From contig NZ_AEVT01000056.1 in assembly GCF_000189275.1 (NCBI RefSeq), positions 62,001 through 126,000 of the forward strand: a DNA stretch of 64,000 bases. The letters run 5' to 3'. Position numbers and translations under genes: made by a program. This DNA is from Vibrio sinaloensis DSM 21326. Its GTDB lineage: Bacteria > Pseudomonadota > Gammaproteobacteria > Enterobacterales > Vibrionaceae. The notes under the pieces are model-generated. The model ran no database searches. It saw only the letters and a list, made by a program, of their open reading frames with translations, and was not told where the DNA came from. Below are positions 48,973 through 57,387 of this stretch, piece after piece; position 1 is the first letter of the stretch; each line of letters starts with the position of its first letter.

Positions 48973-49761
48973 TCATCGCTCATCAAAAAAGTCTTTGTTT
49001 CGTATGTACTTTGACATCAAATGGTATGAAAAGGGTCGGATTAACCACGAGCCAATCGAACGGCCTAATCTAAACAAGGTTGGGGTGTTTTCATAGATTT
49101 TTCCATTGTAGAGCCAAAGTAACTTACCCACGTGTAAGTAAAGGCCTGGCAATGGTGGAAGGAAGGTGACGATGTCGAGGTCGCAGCATACGCGGTATGT
49201 CTTATGGTTTAACCCGTACTCTCGTTTCATCTGGTAGCCGCCAAACGCAGGTTGCCCGAAGGTAACTACACGTTTTATGGCTTTCGGATAGAGACGCTCA
49301 AATGCATCTGCCAGTACACAACCAATCGCTCCGCCTGAAGAGTGTCCAGTAAACGTTACTCTTTTCCCTTGCGCGATTAATGGGTCTAAGATCACCTTTA
49401 ACTTTTCATACACCGAGTCTCCAAGCTTATCATCTCGATGTTTTGGCATACTTTCTTGAAAAATGAGCGAGTAATACCCCGCGTGAATTGAGTAGTTTAA
49501 GCCAAGATCAACGGATGATTTTTTCCATAAGAAAAGGTTAAGCAACCAATCAGGAAAATTGTGTGACCCTTTAATGACGACAATAACTTCATCGTTATCA
49601 TTTGCCCAAAGCACCCGAATCATGGGTTGACCAAATCGATTTGCCACGACACGTTGACCATTTGGGGCAAAGCCATAACGGGTTTGTCTCAGGACTTTGG
49701 AATAAGCCAGATTGCACAATACTGCGTAGCGCTCATATTGATAACGTTTAAGTTTCTTCAC
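48973..49761 (-). CDS. Class 3 lipase-family protein
   Basis: Alpha/beta hydrolase of 262 residues. The nucleophile elbow is TGHSSGGAIG (about residues 138–147) and the acid is likely in CDLDIVTFLPP. No signal peptide is seen. Substrate unknown; many bacterial members are uncharacterised. It ends on the minus strand 172 bases before the EAL gene start. Confidence 0.8.
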   Translation of the reverse strand: MKKLKRYQYERYAVLCNLAYSKVLRQTRYGFAPNGQRVVANRFGQPMIRVLWANDNDEVIVVIKGSHNFPDWLLNLFLWKKSSVDLGLNYSIHAGYYSLIFQESMPKHRDDKLGDSVYEKLKVILDPLIAQGKRVTFTGHSSGGAIGCVLADAFERLYPKAIKRVVTFGQPAFGGYQMKREYGLNHKTYRVCCDLDIVTFLPPLPGLYLHVGKLLWLYNGKIYENTPTLFRLGRSIGSWLIRPFSYHLMSKYIRNKDFFDER

Positions 49762-49829
49762 ATACTTGTTGGATTCGACGACATAACAAGAGTATGGCAG
49801 CTAGAAATGAATCCGAGGTTACGATTGCA

Positions 49830-50480
49830 TTAACTCAGTTGTACGACTGAGTAGAGCTGAATGTATTTACGAACCAATTGCTTGTCGGTAGAGCGTTTCA
49901 GAGGGTGCGTAAACTTCACATAATAGGGGCTAAGATTAAAGTGTTGTTCGAGCGATCGGGAAAGTTGAGACTCGCTTTCAAACAAACTGATACCTTGGGT
50001 TCGATATTCATCAATTTCGTCGGGGAGTTGTCCTGTCCACCAATGGAGCAATTCTCGGCTCTGTTTACTGCGTGTAATCCAGTGATCAGTGAGTAGCAAC
50101 AGCAAATCATTGGGTTGGACGGCGTAGCCGTACTCTTGCTGCCATTGCGCGATGGTTTTGAATTGTTTGTTGCGACAGGATGTACCAGCACTGACCAAAT
50201 GGGATGTGAGGATCCAAACCGTGCCAATTTCTGAACTCACTCGATAATGGTGCGGTTGATCATTGGAAGAAGTGGTATCTATCGCTTGATAGTCATAGCT
50301 ATGGCCAAACTCGTTCAACGTACGTGACAGTCTTCGTGCAAATGCTAACCCTAAATGGTGCTCACTCATGCCACGATTGTGTATCGTTGGGTAGTGCTTT
50401 TCACACAGTTTCATACAGTCTACTTGAAACTCGTTCACACTCTGAATTAACACATCCAATAACAAACTTTGCCTCTCCAC
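49830..50480 (-). CDS. Protein of unknown function
   Basis: I do not recognise this 216-residue protein. It is soluble, with no signal peptide or membrane segment. The middle part (EIGTVWILTSHLVSAGTSCRN…) and a Trp-rich stretch (WQQEYGY, LLHWWTG) suggest a compact alpha/beta fold. Codon use looks ordinary. It lies 68 bases upstream of the lipase gene on the same strand, so it could share a transcript, though no shared function is visible. Confidence 0.65.
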   Translation of the reverse strand: MERQSLLLDVLIQSVNEFQVDCMKLCEKHYPTIHNRGMSEHHLGLAFARRLSRTLNEFGHSYDYQAIDTTSSNDQPHHYRVSSEIGTVWILTSHLVSAGTSCRNKQFKTIAQWQQEYGYAVQPNDLLLLLTDHWITRSKQSRELLHWWTGQLPDEIDEYRTQGISLFESESQLSRSLEQHFNLSPYYVKFTHPLKRSTDKQLVRKYIQLYSVVQLS

Positions 50481-50567
50481 GATCGCATAACGCGGGCTTA
50501 CAGTAACATGGTCGAGTTAAGTTCAGTTACACTTAATATCCAAAAAATCACATAGAGAGAGGGGTTT

Positions 50568-50816
50568 ATGTCTAAGATTGAATTTACATCACAACAAAAA
50601 CAGGCCATGGCGACCACGCTCCAAAGCTATTTAGAGCAAGAGTTAGACGTTGAAATTGGTCAGTTTGACGCAGATTTTATGCTGGACTTTATCATCCAAA
50701 AACTCGGCCCTGCCTTTTATAACCAGGGTTTAAAAGACGCACAAGCCGTTATGGAGCGAAAGATGATGGATATCGGCGACGAACTATACGAAATCGAACA
50801 AATCAGCGAGTTTTAA
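50568..50816 (+). CDS. DUF2164-family small protein
   Basis: Acidic helical protein of 82 residues (QSYLEQELDVEIGQFDADFMLDFI, then YNQGLKDAQAVMERKMMDIGDELYEIEQ). It matches the DUF2164 pattern as I recall it. Function unknown. GAGAGAGG precedes the ATG. Divergent from the unknown gene at 49830. Confidence 0.8.
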   Translation: MSKIEFTSQQKQAMATTLQSYLEQELDVEIGQFDADFMLDFIIQKLGPAFYNQGLKDAQAVMERKMMDIGDELYEIEQISEF

Positions 50817-50965
50817 ACGTCAGTTTAGTTCCTTCAAATTTTTCGAATGACTTCATCAAGGTCAGGGCGTTTCGCGAGTGTAAAGAATGGTAAATAATCT
50901 GTTATAGAAAAGAAGCAGGCAGTACTCTGCTGATAAAGAGACTCATTTAAGTTGGAAAGCATACA

Positions 50966-51505
50966 ATGAAATCGGAAGTAAAAAACTATAACCCGATAGC
51001 AAGGTCGGTTCATTGGATATCAGCCGTTGTCGTTATTGGCATGTTTGCAGTAGGCCTGTGGATGGTCGATTTGTCTTATTACAGCGAATGGTATCGAACA
51101 GCGCCACATTGGCATAAATCGATTGGTATTTTATTAGCAGGATTGACGATATTTCGCTTTATTTGGAAATATGTGACAGCATCACCGAAAGTCGAAGGTT
51201 CAGCGATTGAAAAAGCAGGCGCTAAACTCGTTCACCTTGCTATGTATATCGCATTAGCCGTTCTGTTTATTTCTGGTTACTTGATTTCAACTGAAGATGG
51301 TCGTGGCATCGATGTCTTCAATTGGTTTACCGTCCCAGGTGCAGGGGCTCTGTTTGAAAATCAAGCAGATACCGCAGGGTTGATTCATTTCTACGCTGCT
51401 TGGGCACTCATTCTGATGGCTGGTGCGCACGCGCTTGCCGCACTGAAACATCACTTTATTAATAAAGACAACACGCTACGCAAAATGATAGGAGCTTCAA
51501 AATGA
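50966..51505 (+). CDS. Cytochrome b561-type membrane protein
   Basis: Four-helix di-haem b protein of 179 residues. Candidate haem histidines lie in SVHWIS, HWHKSIG, KLVHLAMY and GAHALAALKHHF. It is a membrane electron carrier between the quinone pool and periplasmic acceptors (family knowledge). Its stop overlaps the yceI start (ATGA at 51502–51505), the recurrent b561–YceI arrangement. Confidence 0.9.
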   Translation: MKSEVKNYNPIARSVHWISAVVVIGMFAVGLWMVDLSYYSEWYRTAPHWHKSIGILLAGLTIFRFIWKYVTASPKVEGSAIEKAGAKLVHLAMYIALAVLFISGYLISTEDGRGIDVFNWFTVPGAGALFENQADTAGLIHFYAAWALILMAGAHALAALKHHFINKDNTLRKMIGASK

Positions 51506-52071
51506 AAAAAACGTTAATTGCTACAGGAATGGCTTTGGTGATGGCATTACCATTTGGCGCCAGCGCAGCGGATTACGTGATCGATACTAAAGGCGCTCAC
51601 GCGTCTGTTAACTTCAAAGTGAGCCACCTGGGTTACAGCTTTATTCAGGGTCGTTTCAATAACTTTGATGGCCAATTTTCTTATGACCCAGCGAACGTTG
51701 CAGCTTCAAAAGTATCAGTAAATGTCGATACTCGCAGCCTAGACTCAAACCACGCAGAGCGTGATAAGCATATCCGTAGCGCAGACTTTATTGACGCTTC
51801 TAAGTTCTCTACCGCGACCTTTACCAGTACAAGCGTTGAAGATAAAGGCGATGGTAAGCTTGCTGTTAATGGAGAACTGAACCTTCACGGCGTGACCAAA
51901 CCAATCACTATTGACGCGGAGTTCATTGGTGCAGGTCAAGACCCTTGGGGTGGTGAGCGTGCTGGTTTTTACGGAACGACACGTCTAGAGCTTGCTGATT
52001 TCAACATCGCGGTAATGGGTGCATCTAGCTACGTTGACATGGAACTTCATGTTGAAGGCATCAAAAAGTAA
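51502..52071 (+). CDS. yceI: YceI-family periplasmic lipocalin-like protein
   Basis: Exported protein of 189 residues. A signal peptide (MKKTLIATGMALVMALPFG, cleaved after ASA) precedes the YceI domain (VIDTKGAHASVNFKVSHLG; later LNLHGVTKPITIDAEF). YceI proteins bind isoprenoid lipids; pairing with b561 suggests quinone or isoprenoid redox work. Translationally coupled by a four-base overlap. Confidence 0.93.
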   Translation: MKKTLIATGMALVMALPFGASAADYVIDTKGAHASVNFKVSHLGYSFIQGRFNNFDGQFSYDPANVAASKVSVNVDTRSLDSNHAERDKHIRSADFIDASKFSTATFTSTSVEDKGDGKLAVNGELNLHGVTKPITIDAEFIGAGQDPWGGERAGFYGTTRLELADFNIAVMGASSYVDMELHVEGIKK

Positions 52072-52090
52072 GCCTTAGACCAAAAAAAGG

Positions 52091-52122
52091 AAAGCCCTTA
52101 ACTTTCGTTAAGGGCTTTTTTG
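52091..52122 (+). terminator. Terminator after yceI
   Basis: AAAGCCCTTAAC pairs with GTTAAGGGCTTT around TTTC, then T residues. Confidence 0.93.
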
Positions 52123-52175
52123 ATCAAGCGACTTATTTCCTGACCAAATTTCTAGCGTCACTGACGTTATTTTTA

Positions 52176-52706
52176 TTATGCGGTTTCTAGCTCTTGCTCT
52201 ACTAACGTGACACGGTCACCATATACTTTGCGTAGAGCATGTAATACGTTTTCTCGGCTTACCACGCCAACGAATGTGCCATTTTCAATCACAGGAAGGG
52301 TATGTGGCTTACTTACTTTCATGCTTTTTGCACGCTCTTCTAATGACAGTGTCGTAAATTGGGTAGCAATACCCATGCTTGTTGTTGGATACAACTGCTC
52401 CTTATCGATGCACAAGAACTCAGCGATATCGACCAACTTGTCTTTTGCATCAATCGCCACGACATCGCGCGACATCAAATCAACAACCTTTTGATCTTGT
52501 GTTGGGATGTAGTCTTGACACCAAAGATCAACCATCACGTCATGCGCAGAGAAGAAACCGACCAAACGACCTTCAACATCGACGACAGGTGCACTGATTA
52601 AGTGGTTATCAAGTAGCGTGTCGATCGCGGCTGGTGTTGTCATTTCAGCGCTTAGCGTAATAGGTGAGTGGTTCATGATGTCTTTAGCAATAAGTGTAGA
52701 GTTCAT
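52176..52706 (-). CDS. Possible separate CBS-pair protein from an internal start
   Basis: In-frame ATG at 52706 within the focA–CBS gene, with AAGGA nine bases upstream. It would give a 176-residue tandem CBS protein. Whether it is used is inference; it may be a relic of two ancestral genes. Confidence 0.4.
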   Translation of the reverse strand: MNSTLIAKDIMNHSPITLSAEMTTPAAIDTLLDNHLISAPVVDVEGRLVGFFSAHDVMVDLWCQDYIPTQDQKVVDLMSRDVVAIDAKDKLVDIAEFLCIDKEQLYPTTSMGIATQFTTLSLEERAKSMKVSKPHTLPVIENGTFVGVVSRENVLHALRKVYGDRVTLVEQELETA

Positions 52707-53621
52707 AGTGGTTTCCTTAACTGACGCGATATTTGTAGTGGTAGTGATTGAAGCGATTTCCGTAGCTTTTAATTGTGGTCGACGATAGATAGACCAGTTT
52801 GCGAGTCCGACCAAGACGGCGCCACCAACGATATTGCCTAAAGTGACTGGTATAAGGTTTGCAGTAACAAACTGATAGATGTTCAAATCGGCGTATTGTG
52901 TTGATGCCATTCCAACTTGTGACCAGAATGATTCCGGAGCGAAGCTGTGGATCACAATGCCAAGGGGCACCATAAACATGTTCGCGACACAGTGCTCAAA
53001 GCCACTTGATACGAACATGGCAACAGGCATGATGGTCATTGCGGCTTTAGTTAACGCGTTGGCGCTGCTAAACGTTAGCCAGATAGCCAAACAAACCAAT
53101 AGGTTACATAAAACCCCTAGAGCAAACGCCTGAACAGGTGTGTGATGGAGTTTATGCTGGGCAATGTTTAATGCATTAAGTCCCCATTGACCATGGTCCA
53201 TCTGATACAAGCCGGCTGCAGAGACGATGGTGAGCAAAATCATGGCACCAATGAAGTTTCCCAGGTAAACCTTGCCCCAAATCGACAACATTTTTCCAAA
53301 ACTTATCTGCTTATTTGCCCATGAAATACTCGACAAAACAGAGCTGGTAAATAGCTCGCCACCACAAATTACAATCAGGATCAGCCCCATGCTGAATGCT
53401 AATCCCCCCGCTAGACGGCTGAGTCCCCATCCAGCGTCACTACTGCCTGTTGTCACCGTAATGTAGAAAAGAAAAGCTAAGCCGATAAAGGCACCTGCCA
53501 TAATGGCAAGGCTAAGAGTCATTCCGCTACTTTTCTTCGCTTTACTGAGTGCGAACTTTTCCGCTTCAGCCATCATTTCTGATGGTGAAAAGTATTGGGT
53601 ATTGGTTTGTGCTTGTGTCAT
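52176..53621 (-). CDS. focA: FocA-type formate/nitrite channel fused to a CBS pair
   Basis: 481 residues. The N-terminal 280 or so form a six-helix FNT channel (GELFTSSV in the first half, a likely pore histidine in SSGFEHCVANMFMVP). A Thr-rich linker leads to two CBS domains (DIMNHSPITL, VGFFSAHDVM, then DLMSRDVVAI, FVGVVSRENVL), which usually sense adenine nucleotides. At the junction an internal ATG (52706) has a strong ribosome site, AAGGA, so a free CBS protein may also be made. ATG 53621 is preferred over the GTG two codons upstream (GGGAG spacing). Confidence 0.88.
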   Translation of the reverse strand: MTQAQTNTQYFSPSEMMAEAEKFALSKAKKSSGMTLSLAIMAGAFIGLAFLFYITVTTGSSDAGWGLSRLAGGLAFSMGLILIVICGGELFTSSVLSSISWANKQISFGKMLSIWGKVYLGNFIGAMILLTIVSAAGLYQMDHGQWGLNALNIAQHKLHHTPVQAFALGVLCNLLVCLAIWLTFSSANALTKAAMTIMPVAMFVSSGFEHCVANMFMVPLGIVIHSFAPESFWSQVGMASTQYADLNIYQFVTANLIPVTLGNIVGGAVLVGLANWSIYRRPQLKATEIASITTTTNIASVKETTMNSTLIAKDIMNHSPITLSAEMTTPAAIDTLLDNHLISAPVVDVEGRLVGFFSAHDVMVDLWCQDYIPTQDQKVVDLMSRDVVAIDAKDKLVDIAEFLCIDKEQLYPTTSMGIATQFTTLSLEERAKSMKVSKPHTLPVIENGTFVGVVSRENVLHALRKVYGDRVTLVEQELETA

Positions 53622-53719
53622 AGCCACTCCCCGGTGAAATTCATAATTACCTCCTGTGTTGGCAGCGGTGAAATCGTCGCTGCCAATTCAGATTAGGGGG
53701 ATGAGGTGTAGAGGTAAAA

Positions 53720-53756
53720 TTGATAATTTTTAAAATCTTTATCAAAAATATTGATA
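53720..53756. promoter_or_regulatory. Three TTGATA half-sites between focA–CBS and lysR
   Basis: TTGATA at 53720–53725, TATCAA at 53740–53745, TTGATA at 53751–53756. The last two form a dyad with five-base centre. This is not the FNR order. A LysR-type operator for the adjacent regulator is the simplest reading. Confidence 0.45.
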
Positions 53757-53859
53757 TGGATAGAAGAGGGCGTAGAATGAAACGGCTTGCGTATTTAGTA
53801 ATAAAAAATGCGATACATTTGGCTAGGTAAATGAGAATAAAAACAAGGAAAGAGGTGGA

Positions 53860-54765
53860 ATGCGTTACTCACTAAAACAACTTGCTGTATTTGACGCGGT
53901 TGCAGACACCGGTAGTGTGAGTTTAGCAGCGGATAAGCTTTCGTTAACTCAATCAGCAACAAGTATGTCTCTGTCGCAGCTTGAGAAAATGCTAGGTAGA
54001 CCTTTGTTCGAAAGGCAAGGTAAGCAGATGGCATTAACCCACTGGGGAATGTGGCTAAGACCTAAAGCAAAGCGCTTATTACAAGATGCTCAGCAGATAG
54101 AAATGGGGTTCTACGAGCAACATTTGCTCAGTGGCCACATTAAACTGGGGGCCAGTCAGACCCCGGCAGAACATCTGGTACCAGACCTTATCAGTATTAT
54201 TGATAATTCGTTCCCAGAGATGCGCATCTCACTTAAAGTTAAAAGTACAGACAGCGTGATTCAGGGTGTTCTCGATTACAAATACGATCTAGGAATCATT
54301 GAAGGGCGTTGTGATGACAACCGACTGCACCAAGAAGTGTGGTGTCGTGACCACTTAACCGTCGTTGCAGCGGCTCACCACCCCTTTGCGCTGCAAGATA
54401 AGGTCAGCTTGGCACAATTGGAACAAGCTCGTTGGGTACTTCGAGAGCACGGGAGCGGTACTCGCAAAATTTTTGATAGCTCCATTCACCATTTAATCGA
54501 GGATCTCGATGTTTGGCGAGAATACGAGCACGTACCAGTACTGCGGAGTATGGTTGAACACGGGCAGTACTTGACGTGTCTGCCTTATCTGGATGTCGAG
54601 CGATTTATCGACAGCGGTCAATTGGTGGCTTTAAACGTGCCAGACCTTAATATGGAAAGAACACTTTCCTTTATTTGGCGAGCGGACATGGTCGATAACC
54701 CGCTGGTCGAGTGTATTAAACGTGAAGGGCTTAGGATGATGAAAGGCAAGCCGTCAGTCCTCTAA
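53860..54765 (+). CDS. LysR-family regulator
   Basis: Regulator of 301 residues with the standard winged helix (LAADKLSLTQSATSMSLSQLE) and a co-inducer domain. LREHGSGTRKIFD is typical of the CysB/Cbl-like ligand cleft in LysR proteins such as YeiE. Divergent from focA–CBS, with repeated half-sites between, so formate or nitrite metabolism is a plausible target. Effector unknown. Confidence 0.85.
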   Translation: MRYSLKQLAVFDAVADTGSVSLAADKLSLTQSATSMSLSQLEKMLGRPLFERQGKQMALTHWGMWLRPKAKRLLQDAQQIEMGFYEQHLLSGHIKLGASQTPAEHLVPDLISIIDNSFPEMRISLKVKSTDSVIQGVLDYKYDLGIIEGRCDDNRLHQEVWCRDHLTVVAAAHHPFALQDKVSLAQLEQARWVLREHGSGTRKIFDSSIHHLIEDLDVWREYEHVPVLRSMVEHGQYLTCLPYLDVERFIDSGQLVALNVPDLNMERTLSFIWRADMVDNPLVECIKREGLRMMKGKPSVL

Positions 54766-54940
54766 CGCTAAAATTAGTATTTACCAAATCTGTTGAAATA
54801 TCGATTGCATCACGGATATATGATCATTAATTCATTTTGTTACCTTAAATATGTGATCTCTAGCATGTAGATTCCTATCAAATCTACTTAATATGCCATC
54901 TTGTTCTTTTGATGTGTCAAAGCACACGTAATGAGGCGGT

Positions 54941-55426
54941 ATGAGCACACTAGTCGCGATTGCAATAACAACAGGTATTCTTTCTGGTTTATGGGGATGG
55001 ATTGCCATCTCACTTGGCCTTCTCTCATGGGCTGGGTTCTTAGGGTGTACCAGTTACTTTGCGTCACCAAACAGCGGGCTTAAAGGGCTCGGTGAAAGCT
55101 TGGTGACAAACATGACAGGCGTTTTTTGGGCAATGGTGATCATCCATGCTTCGCAATTCGCTTCGATTGAAATCTTGGGCTATGTGATCACAGCTGTTGT
55201 TGCGTTCCTGATGTGTATCCAAGCTAAACAGCGTTTGCTAGGTTACATCCCAGGCACATTTATTGGTTGTTGTGCGACATTTGCTGCTAATGGTGATTGG
55301 AAACTTGTTATCCCTTCGCTCATTCTGGGAGGCATCTTCGGTTACCTGATGAAAGCAAGTGGCCTTTGGCTGCACCAAAAGCTCAACCAAACGCGATCAA
55401 GTTCAGAGCTTCAGCCAAGAACTTAA
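54941..55426 (+). CDS. DUF1097-family membrane protein, YcdZ-like
   Basis: Inner-membrane protein of 161 residues with five or so hydrophobic segments. It resembles YcdZ-type proteins (WGWIAISLGLLSWAGFLGC, GVFWAMVIIHAS, IPGTFIGCCATFA). Function unknown. GAGGCGGT before the ATG serves as ribosome site. Two hairpins follow, the second a clear terminator. Confidence 0.78.
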   Translation: MSTLVAIAITTGILSGLWGWIAISLGLLSWAGFLGCTSYFASPNSGLKGLGESLVTNMTGVFWAMVIIHASQFASIEILGYVITAVVAFLMCIQAKQRLLGYIPGTFIGCCATFAANGDWKLVIPSLILGGIFGYLMKASGLWLHQKLNQTRSSSELQPRT

Positions 55427-55493
55427 TTGTGTGTCCAAATCCTTTCCTGAGGGATTTGGTCAACCCCCGATTGATTTGTATCCAAATAGATAC

Positions 55494-55528
55494 GAGGCAT
55501 TGATGTTTATCATCAATGCCTCTTTTTT
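55494..55528 (+). terminator. Terminator after the DUF1097 gene
   Basis: GAGGCATTGATG pairs with CATCAATGCCTC around TTTAT, then TTTTTT. It touches the end of the convergent ybjD gene. A further hairpin, CCAAATCC/GGATTTGG, lies at about 55436–55461. Confidence 0.9.
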
Positions 55529-57155
55529 ATGTGTTGCCATTAGCCATAGTAACAACGCGTTTCAGTGTCCAGCGCAGTAGCAATGGAATACATTCATTAT
55601 CTCTCTCTTCGCAATACGAGACTATCGCGAGCGCTAAGTCGGGTTTAGCGAACTTCTTCAGCACCTTAGCGACCACTTTTTTGGCAGGAATCGGGTGCTC
55701 TAGCGGAATTCTAACCATCTCCTTGAAGAAAGGTTCAAATCCGTTGTTATAGAGGTAGTGCTCGATGTCCCTATCCGGCAATTCCGTTAGGCGATGACGT
55801 TCTTGATCGTGTCCAAGCTGAGCTCTAACCGCCGCAGAATACTTTTTGCCCGCAGCGTCTCCATCGGTGACGACATGCCAGTCAATACCAAAGGCTTTTG
55901 CGACTTTTAGCAATGATTTGAGCCCTGACTGGGCAAACTCTATGATCTGTACACCTTCCGCTGCTAAGTTGTAACCACACTGGTTGGCCAACTCGTTAAA
56001 CAACCAAACTTCGGTTTCACCTTCAACCAACAACCAGCAGCGAGCAAACAACGCCCCCGAGCGGTGGAAACGAATGTGAAAACCTATTCGGCGTAGTTCG
56101 TCGCGGCTTAATCCTTGATTAGGCAAATACGTGGTAATGGTACGGTCAGATTGGCGTACTAACCGGCGGATTGAATTGAGCGGAACCTGTCCAAGCAAGT
56201 CACCACTGTTTGTGGTGAGTATTTTTTGCATCGGCAGCAGTTGAAGCAGACTCCAGGCTCGCGCAAGGTGAGTGGGGTGAAGACGTCCTTCTGGATCTTC
56301 AATAATCAGTAAGGGCCGAGCACAGCGTCTAAGCTGGTTCGGTCCTTTCGCTTGCAAATAGGCATTTAACAAGCCCATAAACAAAAGTCGTGTTTGTTTG
56401 TCGTTCTCCTCCACAACTTGAGAGAGTCTTTTGTTACTCGGTGAGGAGTTAAAGAAAATACCGTCACGTTGTTTGCGCAAATTCTTGCGTGAATTAGATT
56501 TAAACGAAAAGTAGTGATCCACCAATACGCCCATCGAGTTCAAACTGCTTTTCATCTCACCTTTATTAACATGGCCAGGGACGGCCATCAAGCGTCTGCA
56601 GGTGTTGTTAATCCGCTTTTCAATCCGAGAATTGGAGTCGTTATTTAATGTAATTGGGCGTTCAAATCGCCGTGAGTCTTTTAAGCGAATGACAGGGTGC
56701 AACGACATGAGCTCTTGTGCTAGCTTTTCCGAATGATGAAGCGGCATCGGATTACCTTGATCATCAAGAAACGCGTAGCGAGTGGTGATGTCATAGCCGT
56801 CGCGACTCGCACTCAGGCGGTAGATTATCTTATTAACCCCTTGCTGATCTTTTATCCAGATCGGTTTAATTTTCCGGTACCGACCAGATTGCATTTCGTT
56901 CTTATCGTTGGAAACTAAACTGAGGACGATTTGTAAGTGCTGTGTCTGCGGGTGAGCAATTGAATAATCGACGTGGAAATCTGTCATCTCAAATTGGTAA
57001 GGAACGCCTTCGGCAGGCAACGCGACGGAGAGGGCATCGAGAAGAGATGACTTGCCCCAAGTGTTCTCACCGATCAAGGTCGTAAGCTCATCAAACGCAA
57101 TAGACAAACGTTTGATACCTCTAAAACCCGAAATCTCGATCCGTTCTAGCAGCAT
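55527..57155 (-). CDS. ybjD: OLD-family ATP-dependent endonuclease, YbjD-like
   Basis: 542 residues: an ABC-type ATPase fused to a Toprim nuclease. Walker A variant GENTWGKSSL at about residues 32–41, a Walker B-like LLIIEDPEGRLHP near 300, then Toprim motifs LVEGETEVWLF and VTDGDAAGKK. This matches YbjD/DUF2813. OLD nucleases act in DNA repair or phage defence; no reverse-helicase partner (as in Gabija) is adjacent, so a defence role is not supported here. Confidence 0.88.
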   Translation of the reverse strand: MLLERIEISGFRGIKRLSIAFDELTTLIGENTWGKSSLLDALSVALPAEGVPYQFEMTDFHVDYSIAHPQTQHLQIVLSLVSNDKNEMQSGRYRKIKPIWIKDQQGVNKIIYRLSASRDGYDITTRYAFLDDQGNPMPLHHSEKLAQELMSLHPVIRLKDSRRFERPITLNNDSNSRIEKRINNTCRRLMAVPGHVNKGEMKSSLNSMGVLVDHYFSFKSNSRKNLRKQRDGIFFNSSPSNKRLSQVVEENDKQTRLLFMGLLNAYLQAKGPNQLRRCARPLLIIEDPEGRLHPTHLARAWSLLQLLPMQKILTTNSGDLLGQVPLNSIRRLVRQSDRTITTYLPNQGLSRDELRRIGFHIRFHRSGALFARCWLLVEGETEVWLFNELANQCGYNLAAEGVQIIEFAQSGLKSLLKVAKAFGIDWHVVTDGDAAGKKYSAAVRAQLGHDQERHRLTELPDRDIEHYLYNNGFEPFFKEMVRIPLEHPIPAKKVVAKVLKKFAKPDLALAIVSYCEERDNECIPLLLRWTLKRVVTMANGNT

Positions 57156-57387
57156 GTAGTTACTCCGTATGAGCTACTTGTACTCTAAGCATAATAGAAA
57201 ACTATCGAATAAGCAGAAGGTTAGCTCACAAACTCGATTTAGATATGAAACAGCACTCTCGTTTTGCTTCAGATCCAAATCATACAAATCGATGTATAAA
57301 ATAAGTGGGTTGCAAGAAAAGTGTGAAAGTTAATGAATTTGTCATCTTGGTTGCGTTACGATGTAGGGGTAAAAGAGAGAATGAAAC

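Noticed and set aside
53720..53756. FNR box in front of focA–CBS
   Set aside because: FNR needs TTGAT-N4-ATCAA; here the halves are in the opposite order (ATCAA…TTGAT).
55527..57155. YbjD/OLD nuclease as part of a defence system (Gabija-like)
   Set aside because: No UvrD-like helicase, reverse transcriptase or other defence partner nearby; neighbours are ordinary chromosomal genes.
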